From NCBI GenBank assembly GCA_027257055.1, contig JAPVLO010000320.1, positions 1,736,001 to 1,800,000 of the forward strand: a DNA stretch of 64,000 nt, read 5' to 3'. Source of the stretch: Cephalopachus bancanus (taxonomy: Eukaryota > Chordata > Mammalia > Primates > Tarsiidae). Below the pieces are notes generated by a model, which was not told the DNA's origin, ran no database searches, and saw nothing but the letters and a program-made list of their open reading frames with translations. This document shows, piece by piece, positions 43,691 through 54,560 of the stretch (positions are counted from its first letter, which is position 1; each line of letters opens with the position of its first letter). Made by a program: the position numbers and the translations under genes.

Positions 43691-44050
43691 TGAGATGAGT
43701 TTTACAGACAACCTTTCTAAGGATGATCAGCGATTTGTGGGTATTTCACAACTGGCTGGGGGAGGGACAGCCTTGGTTTGCAGCACTTGCTGATTTCTCT
43801 GGGGTAAATACACCCCCCGTGGCTGACTCAGGGTCACTGACACGGAGCTGAGAAGAGAGGTGCACAGGCAGCCAGAACGAGCAGGTAAGAACCAGTTCCC
43901 GTACACCACAGTGGTGACAGCAATCAACTAAACCCTGAGGATCTCATAGCCTCTGAAGTTCTGTCCCCCATTCAATGCCACACAGGTGCCAGACCTTGAT
44001 GGCTGCTGTGATGGCAGTGATCTGAGCCTCGCGGGCAAAGCCCCGCCAAA
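43691..44050. other. Unique intronic sequence
   Basis: No exon. Leads directly into the perfect inverted repeat. Confidence 0.4.
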
Positions 44051-44145
44051 AAGCCAAAAGCCCACCCTGCCGGTCTGATCCAGGATCCACACAGCACAGA
44101 CCTGTGTGGATCCTGGATCAGACCGGCAGGGTGGGCTTTTGGCTT
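44051..44145. repeat. Perfect 44-bp inverted repeat, 7-nt spacer
   Basis: Left arm 44051-44094 begins aagccaaaagcccaccctgc and ends aggatccacacag. Right arm 44102-44145 is its exact reverse complement. The spacer is cacagac. Perfect identity over 44 bp implies a very recent origin or an assembly/library artefact. Confidence 0.98.
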
Positions 44146-46239
44146 ATAGCAGAAGCACGCAGCACTCACCGGGACCGGCCACATGCCTCCTACACATGAC
44201 CACGTCTGTCCTCTCACCAGTTTCATGCACAAGCCATTCTTGTCCCCACTGTCTAAGAGCAAATGAAGACCATGGGTGCGGAGGCAGGACTTAGTCAAGG
44301 TCACGCAGGCAGGAAGAGGCTTCCCAGGTGTTTTATGTCAGCGGAAGTCTCCCCGATTCCACAATCAGAGCCCTCACCCACCCAGCCAGCTCCTCCCAAG
44401 GTTTCACAGTCTAAGAAGTGCTGTGTTAAACCACTTTCTTTACCGCAGGACTTATCAGAGCCTTTACAATCCTTACAAATGCCATGACTCTCCAAGAGAA
44501 AGACCAGGGAATGCAGCGTTTCCCAGCATAGCTGCCCTGGGAATCCCCTTCCCTGAATCTCCTACACGAAGGACATTTTGGAGAGGGCCGTGCTGCCCGC
44601 AAGCCTCCAAGAATTAGAGACTTCAAGGACTGGGAGGTCACGCCCCCACTTGATCTCTGGGCAGCCTGTTTCTTCCTCGTCTGAAACAAAAGATGTTTCA
44701 GATCTTTCGGGGACCACAGCACTGAGGAGAATGGATGATGATTCTGGAGAACCCGCCCCGTGCAGGCTCCTTCTACCCCTCCGGCCCTCATGACAGCAAG
44801 CCCATCCGTGCGATGCACCCCGTCACACCAGTTACCCCCCAGTGCAGCAGGCTCTGAGATCAGGCAACTTGCTCTGGGACCCCTCACAATTCCAGCTTTG
44901 AAACGCTATGCTTCTTTGCCTCCCTGGGCAAGAGATGGGGCAGCGGGATCAGAGACGGCCTCTCCAAGGGGATGACACTGCAGTGTCAAGAGGAAGAGGC
45001 GTGCTGGCCAAAGGGGCAGCGTGTGCAAAGGCCCTGGGGTGTGGAACAGCAAGCCACCGCCAGGGCAGAAGCAGACGGCTCAGAGAGGGCGGGGCTGCTG
45101 GAGCAGGGCCCCAGCCACGACGGCCAGAGGACTGAGAGCCTGGGCAGAGACAGAAAGGGAGGTCTGGCCTCAGGAAACGATCCCGGGGTTGTTAGAGCAC
45201 TCGGGGCAGAGCTGGCCATCAGGAGTCTCACCCTTGGGGACCGCACTTCACAGTTTGCCTCACACACATCCCACGTCCTCCTCCTCTCCCAACCCCCAGC
45301 CCGGGGCCTGGCACTGAACTTCAGAGCATCTGCAGAAATGAGCGAGTGAATAAACGCTCCTCACAGAAGTCTCAGAGGAAGGTGGGCCGAGAACCGTCAG
45401 TCCGCTTTCACGGAGGAAGCGAGCTTGGGGACGCTGACAACCAGCCCAAGTGGACAACCGTGAGAAGGGGCAGGGCTCGCACTCAGTCCCTCTGGCTCCC
45501 AACTCCCAGTGAGTCCGGTCCCCTGCCCCGCACGCACGAGGCCCAGCCTCTGGCATTGGGATCCAAGGTGAAGTTCATCTCTTGTCCACGGTAAACAGTT
45601 GAGCTCCCGGCCTGGCTGCTTAGAGGGGACGGAGGCCCCATCACACCCCTCCCTGGAGGTTCCAGGAATCCGGTGGGGTTTCTGATGGAAGTGAAGGGTC
45701 CCTGACTTGGGCCCTGCAGAGCTGGGAGACTTCAACCCAGGCAGCGAGGGGCCGGACGGAGAGAGACCCTTCAGCCAGCTGCCACCTTCCATGCCAGCTG
45801 CGCCCGCCCCAAGACCGTGCTCCCAGCACCCAGAGAGGGGCAGCCCAGGGCAGCCCTGCCAGTCCTACCTGGCCACGTGGCCCGCCCCAGGGCTCCCTCC
45901 AAAACCAGGGGAGACCCGGATTTCAGCCCCGCCAACCAGGGTGCTCCCCTTGCCCCGTCTACCCCCGCCAACCAGGCTACTTCCTGATGTTCACGTCTTC
46001 ACTGACGACCTGGGGTGGCCCTGAGGCGGGGTTTATTGTTCAATCGGCTTCCTACTTACAGACCTAATCACAAGTACCCCGCAGTAAAGCTGCATCTCGG
46101 ACACGAGGCATGGTCTACACTGGGGAAGAGGCATGGTCCACACTTCCATGGTCTACACTGGATTCTGTGTGACCTCGAGCAAGTGACTTTTTTCCCTTCG
46201 GTGGCACTCTTCTTCCCCGGTCCAGCGAGACAGTTGAGG
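44146..46239. other. Mostly unique GC-rich sequence
   Basis: About 2.1 kb. The piece near 44985-45050 ('gcagcgtgtgcaaaggccct') resembles an ancient LINE-like repeat also seen at 54200-54560. Open frames up to 153 aa on both strands overlap and have no domain. No exon recognised. Confidence 0.4.
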
Positions 46240-46440
46240 CGGCTCAGTGTTTCTCGAGGCACGGCCCACAAACCGCTTGCACGAGAAGCGTCTAAGGAGA
46301 GTGCTGACATGCAGATTCCCGGGCCCCAACCCGCTCTATGAAATCAGAATCTCAGAGGAAAAGGCCCGGGAATCGCATTGTAATTCATGCCCTGGCTCAC
46401 CCACACAGGTGACTCTGATGCACACTGAAATTTGGGAACG
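46240..46440 (+). mobile_element. MER5A-type hAT-Charlie element
   Basis: 'tgctgacatgcagattcccg', 'ggccccaacccgctctatga', 'aatcagaatctcagaggaaa' and 'tgactctgatgcacactgaa' match MER5A order. Confidence 0.8.
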
Positions 46441-46442
46441 GA

Positions 46443-46815
46443 TGACGTTAATGGTTTCCGATCTAATGTTTGATTTTATCGCAGTTTCTTTTCTTTTTTC
46501 TTTCCCTTTCTTCCTTCCCTCCTTCACTCCTTCCTTCTTTCCTCCTTCTTCTGCTTTCTCTCTCTAGTTCTTTCTGAGCTGGGACCTCACTGTCGCCCTG
46601 CCAGGCTGGAGTGCAACGAGGAAGTTGATGGTTCCCGATCTAACGTTTGATTTCACTGCAGCTTCTTTCCATCCTTCCTTCCTTCCTCCTCTCTCTCTTT
46701 CTGAGTTGGAATCTTGAAGTTGATGGTTTCCGATCTAACGTTTGATTTCACTGCAGTTTCCTTCCTTCCCTCCTTCCTCCCTCCCTGCCTCCCTCCCTCC
46801 TCTCTCTCTTTCTGA
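46443..46815 (+). repeat. Triplicated segment: gttgatggttccgatc unit plus pyrimidine tract
   Basis: Three copies start at about 46447, 46621 and 46714. Each has (t)aatggtttccgatct / gatggttcccgatct / gatggtttccgatct, then 'aacgtttgatttcactgcag' (diverged in copy 1), a (ttcc)n/(tctc)n tract and an Alu 3' end in reverse ('tctttctgagttggaatct'). Confidence 0.85.
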
Positions 46816-47058
46816 GTCGGAATCTCACTGTTGCCCAGGCTGGGCTCACCGCAACCTCCACCTCCTTCTGCCTCAGCCTCCCGAGTAGCTGGAACTACAG
46901 ACATACACCACCACCATGCCTGGCTATTTTTACTTTTACTTTTGTAGAAGTCTCACTATGTGGCCCAGGCTGGTCTTGAACCCCTGTGCTCAAGCGATGC
47001 TCCCGCCTCGGCCTCCCAAAGCGCTGGGGGTACAGGCGCAAGCCACCGCGCCTGGTCA
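46816..47058 (-). mobile_element. Alu, antisense, incomplete
   Basis: Continues from the third repeat copy: 'gagtcggaatctcactgttg' then 'ctgggctcaccgcaacctcc' and a complete left-arm region 'ggtcttgaacccctgtgctc'. Parts of the right arm are duplicated upstream at 46562-46618. Confidence 0.9.
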
Positions 47059-47329
47059 GATTTCACTCCGGTTTGTTTTGGAGAAGTGGAAGGTATCTGC
47101 CCGGGGCCTGCTGTCTCCCCATCCCAGTAACAAGCCACTCAGGAAGTGAGGAGGGACCTCACTTCGGTCCCCTGAGTTAGTCACCTGGAGATAAGCCGAG
47201 GCCATTGGGGAAACGCGGTATGGAGCATTCAAGCCGCCGGAATGCCTCTCAGGAAACAGGCTGGGGTGGGAAGGAGGAGCCAGAGGTGCTAGGGGTACAG
47301 GGAAATCCTCCCCGAGATGCATTTAGTTC

Positions 47330-47640
47330 ACTTCAAGCTTCCAGCGGGGGGATTTAACAGGTTTAAAGCAGTTTTCTGTGAATCTTTGTCAGGGGAGTGT
47401 ATGTACAAACAAACAGGGAGGGATTTTTTAGTAAAAAGTTAATCGGCTTAAAGTGTGCAGCTAAATAAGCAAAGCTTACATTAAAGTGACCCACGGAGAA
47501 AGGACCCCATGGAAAGAACGTTCTAGGAAATACAATATGGCCTCTATGTTCTATTGTCGTTCCACGCTATAAATATTCATGGGACGGTGTTAATGGGGTC
47601 CACAGCTCCATGCGACCACAATAGTTTTTTTGTTTATTCT
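47330..47640. promoter_or_regulatory. Candidate conserved non-coding element
   Basis: Repeat-free, AT-rich block with 'ggatttaacaggtttaaagc', 'tgtacaaacaaacaggg' (forkhead-like), 'aaaagttaatcggctt' and 'ctataaatattcatggg'. Its composition contrasts sharply with the GC-rich flanks. Conservation is not testable here. Confidence 0.3.
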
Positions 47641-48029
47641 CAGGACCATGAACTTCGCAACCATGACCCCAAATTTCAGGACTCTGCATTCACAGAGCAG
47701 GAGGGAGCGGTTCGGGCCAGCGGGGCAGGGGAGAGGGAGCCGGTGAGATGTGAACCTCGCCTCCCAGGTCTTTCAGTCCCGATGACAGGACAGGCTCTGT
47801 TTAGTATGGGCAGCCTCCTGTCTCCGGGGTCCCCAGCTGCTCCAGCCTGGGGAGGTGGTCTTCTCCAGGGACAGACGGCTCAGACGCCCGGGCACACCGC
47901 AGAGAAGGGCGGAGAGCCGTCGATGTTTTAGAGGGATCAGACAGATTCGTTGCAAGCTTTACAGGGAAGACTCGAAAAACTTTAAAGCAGAAGAATTTCT
48001 GAGATGGGAAGAAGCTAAAAGTCCCCTAA

Positions 48030-48110
48030 GCAACGTCGTTGTTTTCCATTTGGAAAAGAAAACTGGGGTCCGGGCAGGTCAAGCGACTTACTCCGAATGT
48101 CACATCAAGG
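48030..48110 (-). mobile_element. MIR fragment
   Basis: 'tttggaaaagaaaactgggg' followed by 'caggtcaagcgacttactcc'. Confidence 0.5.
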
Positions 48111-49089
48111 GACCCCGCGGGTGGCTCCCAATCAGCCTCATAGCTTCGTCTTCCCCAGAAATAAGAGGCAAACATGTGCCTCCCTCCCTCGACCTGCCCA
48201 GGGCAGATATCCTCACTGACCGCGGCCTCGCCGTCCATCGGACCTGGACACGGCCTCTGAGTCCATCTCAACAGCGCCACAGAGGGTCATGTGAGTGGAC
48301 AGGAGTGGGCGTGGGTGGAGACCTATTTGCCACCCCCGCCCACAAGCAGGCTGGCGACGTGTACAACCCATCACCCACCTGTTCCATCAAAGGGTTGCTA
48401 TTTTCTGACTTTCCGTGTGAAAGATCTGTCAGGACCTAGGAGAGCGCCCTGCCCAGGCGTGGTCTCCAGGGCCACTCTGGAAGCTGGCTGTACCTCTAGC
48501 CAGCCCGGTCCTGCCTTCTGCCTCGGCTGGCATCAGAGGGGCTGGCAAGTGCCTGTGCCAACAACAACCTTGATGGAGGCAGGCCCGGCCTCCTGCTTTG
48601 CCTCTTCACCACACCGCACAAGGGTTGCACCGATGCATCGCAGAGCCGGGCCACGCAGCTCGGCTGCCCCAGAAGGATTCCCTGGCTCAACAAACACCTG
48701 CTCGGCTAATTAACCGCCGGCTTGGTATGGGCAGGCCGGCCCTATCTGCAAGGATATTCACGTGGTATGGCTCCAACCTGGTTTCGGTCTCATGCCAGCC
48801 CACTGAACTGAGCACCGTGAGGTGGTCTCTTGCACTCACAGGAAAGAAAGCCACCATCAACTAGCGATGTCTGCCACTGGCACGGGGAGGGAGCTGAAGG
48901 GAACGTGCCACACATCTGCCATTCACAAATTACGCTGTAACGATACAGGAAGTATTTCAGCCCATGGGAATGAACAGCAGCGGTGAGGCCCGGACGACGA
49001 TTCGCTCTAATCTCTGTGTCCTTATTTCCACCCTATCTGCTCTGCTTGTGCCCAGGAAGTCCACTCCCAAGATCGTATCCTGCAGTTTC
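48111..49089. other. Unique intronic sequence
   Basis: No exon. The piece 'tagcgatgtctgccactggc' near 48862 matches 'tagtgatgtctgccatgggc' near 40230, so both may belong to one old repeat family. Confidence 0.4.
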
Positions 49090-49405
49090 TCGGCCGTCTC
49101 TGGCTTTGGGTGGCATTCAGTCAGAAGGAGACCCTGGCAATTCAAGGGATGAGGAGAGAGAGAGCAGTACGGACATTTCTTCCTGGCTTTGATGCTGCAA
49201 CCGCCTCTCCTGCCCGGGTCCAACTCTGGTGACACTGCTCCCTCCCCTGTCCCTCCTCCCTGGGGATAGCTGGCCAGTCTCTGGGTGTCTCCATGCTCCC
49301 GTGTGCTCCTCTAACCCTGCGTCTCTAACCAGTCCCTTTGTGAAGTTCTCTTCCGCTGAAACACACGGGGTAAATTCCGTCTCCTGCTGGGACTCTGACT
49401 TCTGC
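49090..49405 (+). mobile_element. Ancient retroelement end (unclassified)
   Basis: 'ctggcaattcaagggatgag', 'gacatttcttcctggctttg', 'ctctgggtgtctccatgctc' and 'gtctcctgctgggactctga' follow a known ancient mammalian family ending in tttcctgctgggaccctga. Confidence 0.5.
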
Positions 49406-49989
49406 AGCTGTTCTAAGAAAACGCTTCCATTACTTCCAGAGCCACACAGGAAGACGGGATTCTGACGGGTCACAGGGATGACTCCCTGGGCCTAGGTGAC
49501 ACTTTTCGCTGCTTGATTCCTGCAGAGTGTCCCCTGTGGCGTGCCCACAGGTGCGAGCTCACGTGCTCCACCGGCTTCTGGAGAGAGGGTGCAGTTTGGG
49601 TCCTGAAAGCCCAAGATCCTTGGGTTTCAATTGCAGATGTATCTTACGTGCCTGATTCGAGGACCAGGCACATCTCATAAGCCTTAATGGCTCCACTGTG
49701 GGACGGCTTTTGTAGGGTGTTATTCTGCGTGACTCATTCGGAAGACAGAGGCCATCGGAGACCCCAGGTGGCACCGAGAGTGGGAGGAAGGACATAGGAG
49801 GTGGAGAGAAAAGGAAACTAGGACCTCCTCCCAGCCACCACGATAGCTATTGACAAGGCCTTAGACAAGAGGCTGCCCCGCCCAGGCCCTCAGGTAACAA
49901 AAAAACTTGGATTATGTAATCCCAAGGGTTCCTTGACGTGCCAACTCTCTGTAAGATTTGACTCAGCGATCTTCCTTTGTGCAGCCGGC
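49406..49989. other. Unique intronic sequence
   Basis: No exon or recognised repeat. Confidence 0.4.
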
Positions 49990-50330
49990 TAACTTTCAGT
50001 AAAGGGTGCTGTCCACCCGTGTGCCTATCATAATAGAGGCTCTCATCTTGAGTTCCAGACCTTCCAGAAGAAAGCTTTCCCAGAAGCCCTTGCAGCTGTC
50101 TTTGGCCACGTGACTAAGTTCTGGCCAATGAGAGGAAGCAGAGGTGATGAACGGCAGCTCCTTGGGAAGCTTCTTCTCACACCTTCTTCGTCCCCTTTTC
50201 TTTTTCAGACCTCTCATGTCCAGACTGTGCCTGTGATGCTTTGAGCCCCAGAAACCCTCTTGGACCATGAGGACAAGGGGCCCCCACCGAGGGTGCATGC
50301 AGCAGCAGGCTGGAAGGAGCTTCAATCTTG
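49990..50330 (+). mobile_element. Ancient retroelement end (unclassified)
   Basis: 'tctttggccacgtgactaag', 'ttctggccaatgagaggaag' and 'ttggaccatgaggac' follow a common ancient mammalian repeat. The 220-aa frame at 50267-50929 begins inside this element, so I do not regard it as a gene. Confidence 0.5.
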
Positions 50331-50561
50331 GAGGACTTCCTGGAGTGGAACCGTGCTCTCAGCCCCGGATCGCAGACCCCCAGACTTTGACGGGAGAAAG
50401 AAATCGACTTCCAGCTTGGTTAAGCCAGGGTCCCAGAGAGCGATATGTTGCCTCTCAGCTCCTTCAAGTCTACCCTTCCCTGTCATGCTTTGTGGAACTG
50501 GAGCCAGACCCTGTAAACATTGCTCCTTTACCAGTGGGCACGGACTCAGGCCTTGTTAGCT

Positions 50562-50600
50562 GGGGGGGGGCATTGGGGGGTAGAGTGGAGGGGTACAGCA
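50562..50600 (+). other. G-quadruplex-prone G-rich tract
   Basis: Runs of 8 and 6 G separated by 'catt', followed by a further G4 run ('ggaggggta'). Enough G-runs for a four-tetrad fold on the plus strand, which is the non-template strand's complement for TLL2. Confidence 0.5.
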
Positions 50601-51150
50601 AGAGGAAGGGGCTGCTCTTCCTGGCTCTGGTGGTCTGCTCTTGCTTCTATGGGAGAGGCTGCCGGCAGTGTTCAGGAAAACCACAGGCACCAACTCAGCA
50701 GAGTTTTGCCAACTCCCACCGGGCAATTTCTTGCTGGCCAGTATCTCTGGAACTTCTCCAGCCTCTGAGGGTCACGGCCACACCCTCTCTGATGAAGTTA
50801 GAATCTCAGCCTGGGGGTGGGGTGGCCCCCGCTGTCCCTAGAAGATGTTCCTCCTTATATCCCTGCTATTCCATTTCCATTAGCTTTCTCTCCATCTCCT
50901 TTCTCGGCCAGTCCCTTTTTGCTAGTTAACACATATTTATATTGAATTTTGTAATGACTGTCCAATTGCTGGTGTGATTTCAGTCTCCTAACTGGACCCC
51001 GGTGGACACAGCCGTTGGACTTGGGTCTGTTACTGGCAATTTTAACCTAATCGGAATGGATACAGCCAGCCAGCCGACTCCAGGGAAAAAGTCAATGGCA
51101 TGGCACAGAATAATCTCTCTGACTTTTGAAAACCTTCTCTCCAAAAATTA
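50601..51150. other. Unique intronic sequence
   Basis: No exon. A short LTR-end-like stretch ('ttactggcaattttaaccta') lies near 51031. Confidence 0.35.
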
Positions 51151-51159
51151 TTTGTGACA

Positions 51160-51583
51160 GATAGGACAAAGAAAGGGCTGCAGAACTTACCATTTAAAAG
51201 GATTCCTGCTAAATGTTAAAAAATATATATATATCTAGTTAGAAAAATGACCATGAATGGAAGAAAAGGCTTGTGAACAGGAAATGCACACAGCAGGAGA
51301 AATACAAATAGTCAATCCCATATTTTGAAAGGTTCAGAATTATTTGAAAAGGAAAAACAAATTAAAATATAAGTGCAAATTGAAGAAATAGCTCAATACT
51401 TATTCTTGAGCCTGCAAAGATTTAAAAAAAAAACTAGAAAGTAAACCATTCATCCTAGTGGAATTGTAAGGATTCAAAACATTTTGAAGCATAATTTGAA
51501 AAGAAGAATCAGAAGCCCTAAAAGTATCAACACTGTTGACCCCGCAATTCTGCTTCTAGAAATGGATTCTAAAAAAATAATTC
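51160..51583 (+). mobile_element. Old LINE (L1ME/HAL1-like), left part
   Basis: AT-rich LINE sequence leading to 'gaagaatcagaagccctaaa', 'acactgttgaccccgcaatt' and 'ctgcttctagaaatgg'. The same stretch recurs at 52246-52345. Confidence 0.65.
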
Positions 51584-51595
51584 AAGATGTACATA

Positions 51596-51887
51596 GGCCG
51601 GGCTCAGTGGTTCAGCCTGAAATCCCGTGCTTTGGGAGGCCGAGGTGAGTGAATTGCCTGAGCCTGCGGGTTCGAGACCAACCTGGGCAACTTGGTGAGA
51701 CCTCATCTCTACAATAAATCAAAAAATCAGCCAGGCGTGGTAGCGCATTCCTGTAATTCCGGCTACTCGGAAGGCTGAGGCGGAAGGATCTCCAGAGCCC
51801 AGCAGGTAGAGGCTGCGGTGGCCGGGAGCGGCCACTGCACTCCAGTCTGGGCGACAGAGTGAGACTCCAACTCAAAAAAAAAAAAAA
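51596..51887 (+). mobile_element. Alu, recent insertion
   Basis: Target-site duplication aagatgtacata is exact (51584-51595 and 51888-51899). Right arm is of the young type; left arm still has 'caacttggtgagacctcatc'. Confidence 0.97.
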
Positions 51888-51953
51888 AAGATGTACATAA
51901 ACATCCAGCTACATAGATGACTCCAGCATCATCATTTATAAAAGCAAAAGACA

Positions 51954-52240
51954 GGCCAGGCATGGTGGCTCAGCCCATAGCACTTTGGGAGGTCGAGGCA
52001 AGAGGATTGCCTGAGTCCGGGGGTTTGAGACCAGCCTGGGCAATTCAGTGAGACCTCGTCTCTACAATAAATCAAAAAATTAGCTGGGCGGGGTGGTGTG
52101 CACCTGTCGTTTCAGCTACTTGAAAGGCTGAGGTGGAAAGATCGCCGGAGCCCAACAGGTCGATGCTGGGGTGGCCGTGAATGTGCCACTGCGCTCCAGC
52201 CTGGGTGATGGAGTGAGACTCTGACAAAAAAAAAAAAAAA
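51954..52240 (+). mobile_element. Alu, older, at a duplication junction
   Basis: 'ggccaggcatggtggctcag' start, 'ctacaataaatcaaaaaatt' linker. No clear target-site duplication. It lies exactly between the two copies of the LINE duplication. Confidence 0.94.
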
Positions 52241-52245
52241 CCACA

Positions 52246-52600
52246 AAAAACATCTTGAAGCATGATCTGAAACGAAGAATCAGAAGCCCTAAAAGCATCA
52301 ACACTGTTGACCCAGCAATTCTGCTTCTAGAAATGAAATAAAAGAAATAATTCAAGATGTACACAAACATCCAATTACACGGATGACTCTGGTATCGTCA
52401 TTTATCAAAGCAAAAGACTGAGGGAAAAAACTCTGTATGCCTAACAGTAGGAGACTGGTTAAATCACGAAGCAGCCGTACAGCGGCGACAAGCAACTCAC
52501 ATTGACGTCGCACAGACATGTTTATTACATAACCACCTTTACTGTCACAGAGAGAGGCTCACAGTAAATACGTGAATGTGACACACAAGCAAGTTCAAAG
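52246..52600 (+). mobile_element. Old LINE, second copy and continuation
   Basis: Repeats the sequence of 51485-51583 plus 51900-51951 and then continues: 'ggagactggttaaatcacga', 'gtttattacataaccacctt'. Confidence 0.65.
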
Positions 52601-52612
52601 CAGCACATACAG

Positions 52613-52886
52613 GCTAGGCTTGGTGACTCAGCCTGTCATCCCAGCACTTTGGGAGGCTGAGATGAGTGGATTGCCTGAGCTCTCAGGTTCAAGACCAGCC
52701 CGGGCAACTTGGTGAGACCTTGTCTCTACAATAAATCAAAAAATTAGCCGGGCGTGGTAGCGCACCTGTAGTTTTCCAGCTACTCGGAAGGCTGAGCCCA
52801 GGAAGTCAACGCTGGGATGGCGTGAGTGGGCCCCTACACTCCAGCCTGGGCAACAGAATGAGACTCCGACTCAAAAAACAAAAAAA
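52613..52886 (+). mobile_element. Alu
   Basis: 'gctaggcttggtgactcagc' start. Target-site duplication aaagcagcacatacag (52597-52612 and 52888-52903). A ~15-bp deletion removes part of the right arm after 'ggaaggctgagcccagg'. Confidence 0.96.
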
Positions 52887-52903
52887 AAAAGCAGCACATA
52901 CAG

Positions 52904-53095
52904 CATTTTCGGGGGGAAAGAACCGTTACAAACATGCAAAGAAAAGTCTAGAAGAACATACAACAAAATGTCAACAACAGTGACTTCTGGGCACCGGGAT
53001 CACTGAACATTTTTGTTTCTGACTTCTGTATCCATGTTCTCAATAGTTCTCCAGTGGATGCACGTTCGCTGAGTGGTTAAGAAAAACATTTTACG
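52904..53095 (+). mobile_element. Old LINE, 3' part
   Basis: 'gtctagaagaacatacaaca', 'aaatgtcaacaacagtgact' and 'tctgggcaccgggatcactg' match the 3' part of old L1/HAL1-type LINEs. Confidence 0.6.
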
Positions 53096-53534
53096 TTAAA
53101 CGCCATCCCCCTTCTGCCACCTCAAGGGCACCCCAGTGCTCGCTGAGCACGCCTGGATGAACGCTTTCATGTTTCAGCCATGACCTTGAGCCCGGCTCAG
53201 CTCAGGACCCCTCCGACGCACAGAGCCTCCGCCTCCTCCCACCCTTCCTCCCTTCCCATTGCCAAGGCCGCCGCCCACAGCCGCATGCTCCAGGCCTGGG
53301 ACTCCTGGTGGTCCCCCTGCCTGCTGCTTCTACAGACCCCAAGCATCGTTAAGTTTCCGGCGAACAGTCCTGTTCTGAACCATCACCAGCTCTCCGTTTC
53401 TGTAGCAATAGGGTTCAAAGGTCTCCACTTGACGTCCACGGTTCCCAGCTCATTTCAATTCCATGCCCCCTACTCTGCAAAGGAAACCAGAAGAGACCCC
53501 CAGCTCCAGACACACCGGAGCATTCCTGCTGCCT
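53096..53534. other. Unique or very diverged L2-like sequence
   Basis: A 155-aa open frame (53180-53647) covers this region, but its last part is L2 and no domain is visible. Confidence 0.35.
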
Positions 53535-53645
53535 CAGCGTTACTCCTCACGCTGTGCATTGCCCCTGAAATGCCCTTCCCTGCAGCCCAGCCTCTCCAAA
53601 CCCTGCGCCTCCTTCCAGGCCTAGCTGGAGGCAAGGAACACAAAT
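53535..53645 (+). mobile_element. L2 LINE fragment
   Basis: 'gcattgcccctgaaatgccc', 'ttccctgcagcccagcctct' and 'ctccttccaggcctag' match the L2 3' region. Confidence 0.55.
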
Positions 53646-53903
53646 GAGTCGAGCTTCTACCCCAGGAGCTCGTTGTCCAACGTAGGGGACGGTTGTTGAA
53701 TTACACCCGTAATATACCCAGGTACGGACAGCAAAAGACGCTGTGCAAAAAGCAAAGGTGACAAGCCATTTAAGGGACCCGACTGAGATTGGGGGCTGGG
53801 AGGCCTGGGGGGGGTGGTTGACGAGGGAGCTGAGTTCTGGAGGGTGAGTCAGAGCTGACCACGTGGAGAGTCTAGGGGCCTTTCCAGACAAGAGGAAGAA
53901 GCA

Positions 53904-54192
53904 GCTGGGTTCGGTGGCTCAGCCTGTAACCCCGCGCCTTTGGGAGGCTGAGGTGAGTGGATGGCCTGAGCCCGCGGGTTCGAGACCCGCCTGGGCAGTG
54001 AGACCTCAGCTCTACAATAAATCAAAAAGTCAGCGGGGCATTGGTAGCGCATGCCTGTAATTCCGGCTGCTTGGAAGGCTGAGGCGGAAGGATCGCCGGA
54101 GCCCAGCAGGTCGAGGCTGCGGTGGCCGGGAGCGGCCACTGCTCTCCAGTCTGGGCGGCGGAGTGAGACTCCAACTCAAAAAAAAAAAAAAA
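53904..54192 (+). mobile_element. Alu, young lineage-specific type
   Basis: Young set with 'ccccgcgcctttgggaggct' and 'gagacccgcctgggcagtga'. Identical target-site duplication aagaggaagaagca (53890-53903 and 54193-54206). Confidence 0.97.
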
Positions 54193-54199
54193 AAGAGGA

Positions 54200-54560
54200 A
54201 GAAGCAATGTGTGGCAAAGCCTGGCAGTAAGAGACGGGAGACTGAGTCAGAGGGAGAGGCAGCGACCAGAGCACACAGAGCCTGCTGCCGGCTCTGATCC
54301 CAAGTGCAATGGGAAGTCATCAGGACTGGCAGAGTGGCTCACACCTGTGATCCCAGCACTTTGGGAGGCTGAGGCGGGAGGATTGCTTGAGTCTGGGAGC
54401 TCAAGACCAGCAATGCAGTGAGATGAGATTCTACCAAAAAAAAGACGCAGGGGGCATCATCGAAGGGTCCTAAGCAATCTGATGTTGCAAACAGGATCAG
54501 ACATGGGTTTCAGAATGATCACTCTGCCTGCAACCTGGAAAGCCAACGTCGGGAGGCAAG
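54200..54560 (+). mobile_element. Ancient LINE-like repeat (L2/L3 type, tentative)
   Basis: 'caagtgcaatgggaagtcat' and 'gggtttcagaatgatcactc' flank an Alu monomer and match a common ancient mammalian repeat in order. Confidence 0.45.
54323..54443 (+). mobile_element. Alu left monomer (FLAM-like), old
   Basis: 'gactggcagagtggctcaca' to 'gagattctaccaaaaaaaag'. It is a single arm and has no lineage-specific linker. Confidence 0.85.

Noticed and set aside
40205..48900. Shared 'gatgtctgcca' block at 40230 and 48862 as a duplicated regulatory element
   Set aside because: Only about 20 matching bases, with a flavour of an old dispersed repeat; too weak to claim.
50267..50929. 220-aa open frame
   Set aside because: Begins inside an ancient retroelement and shows no domain.
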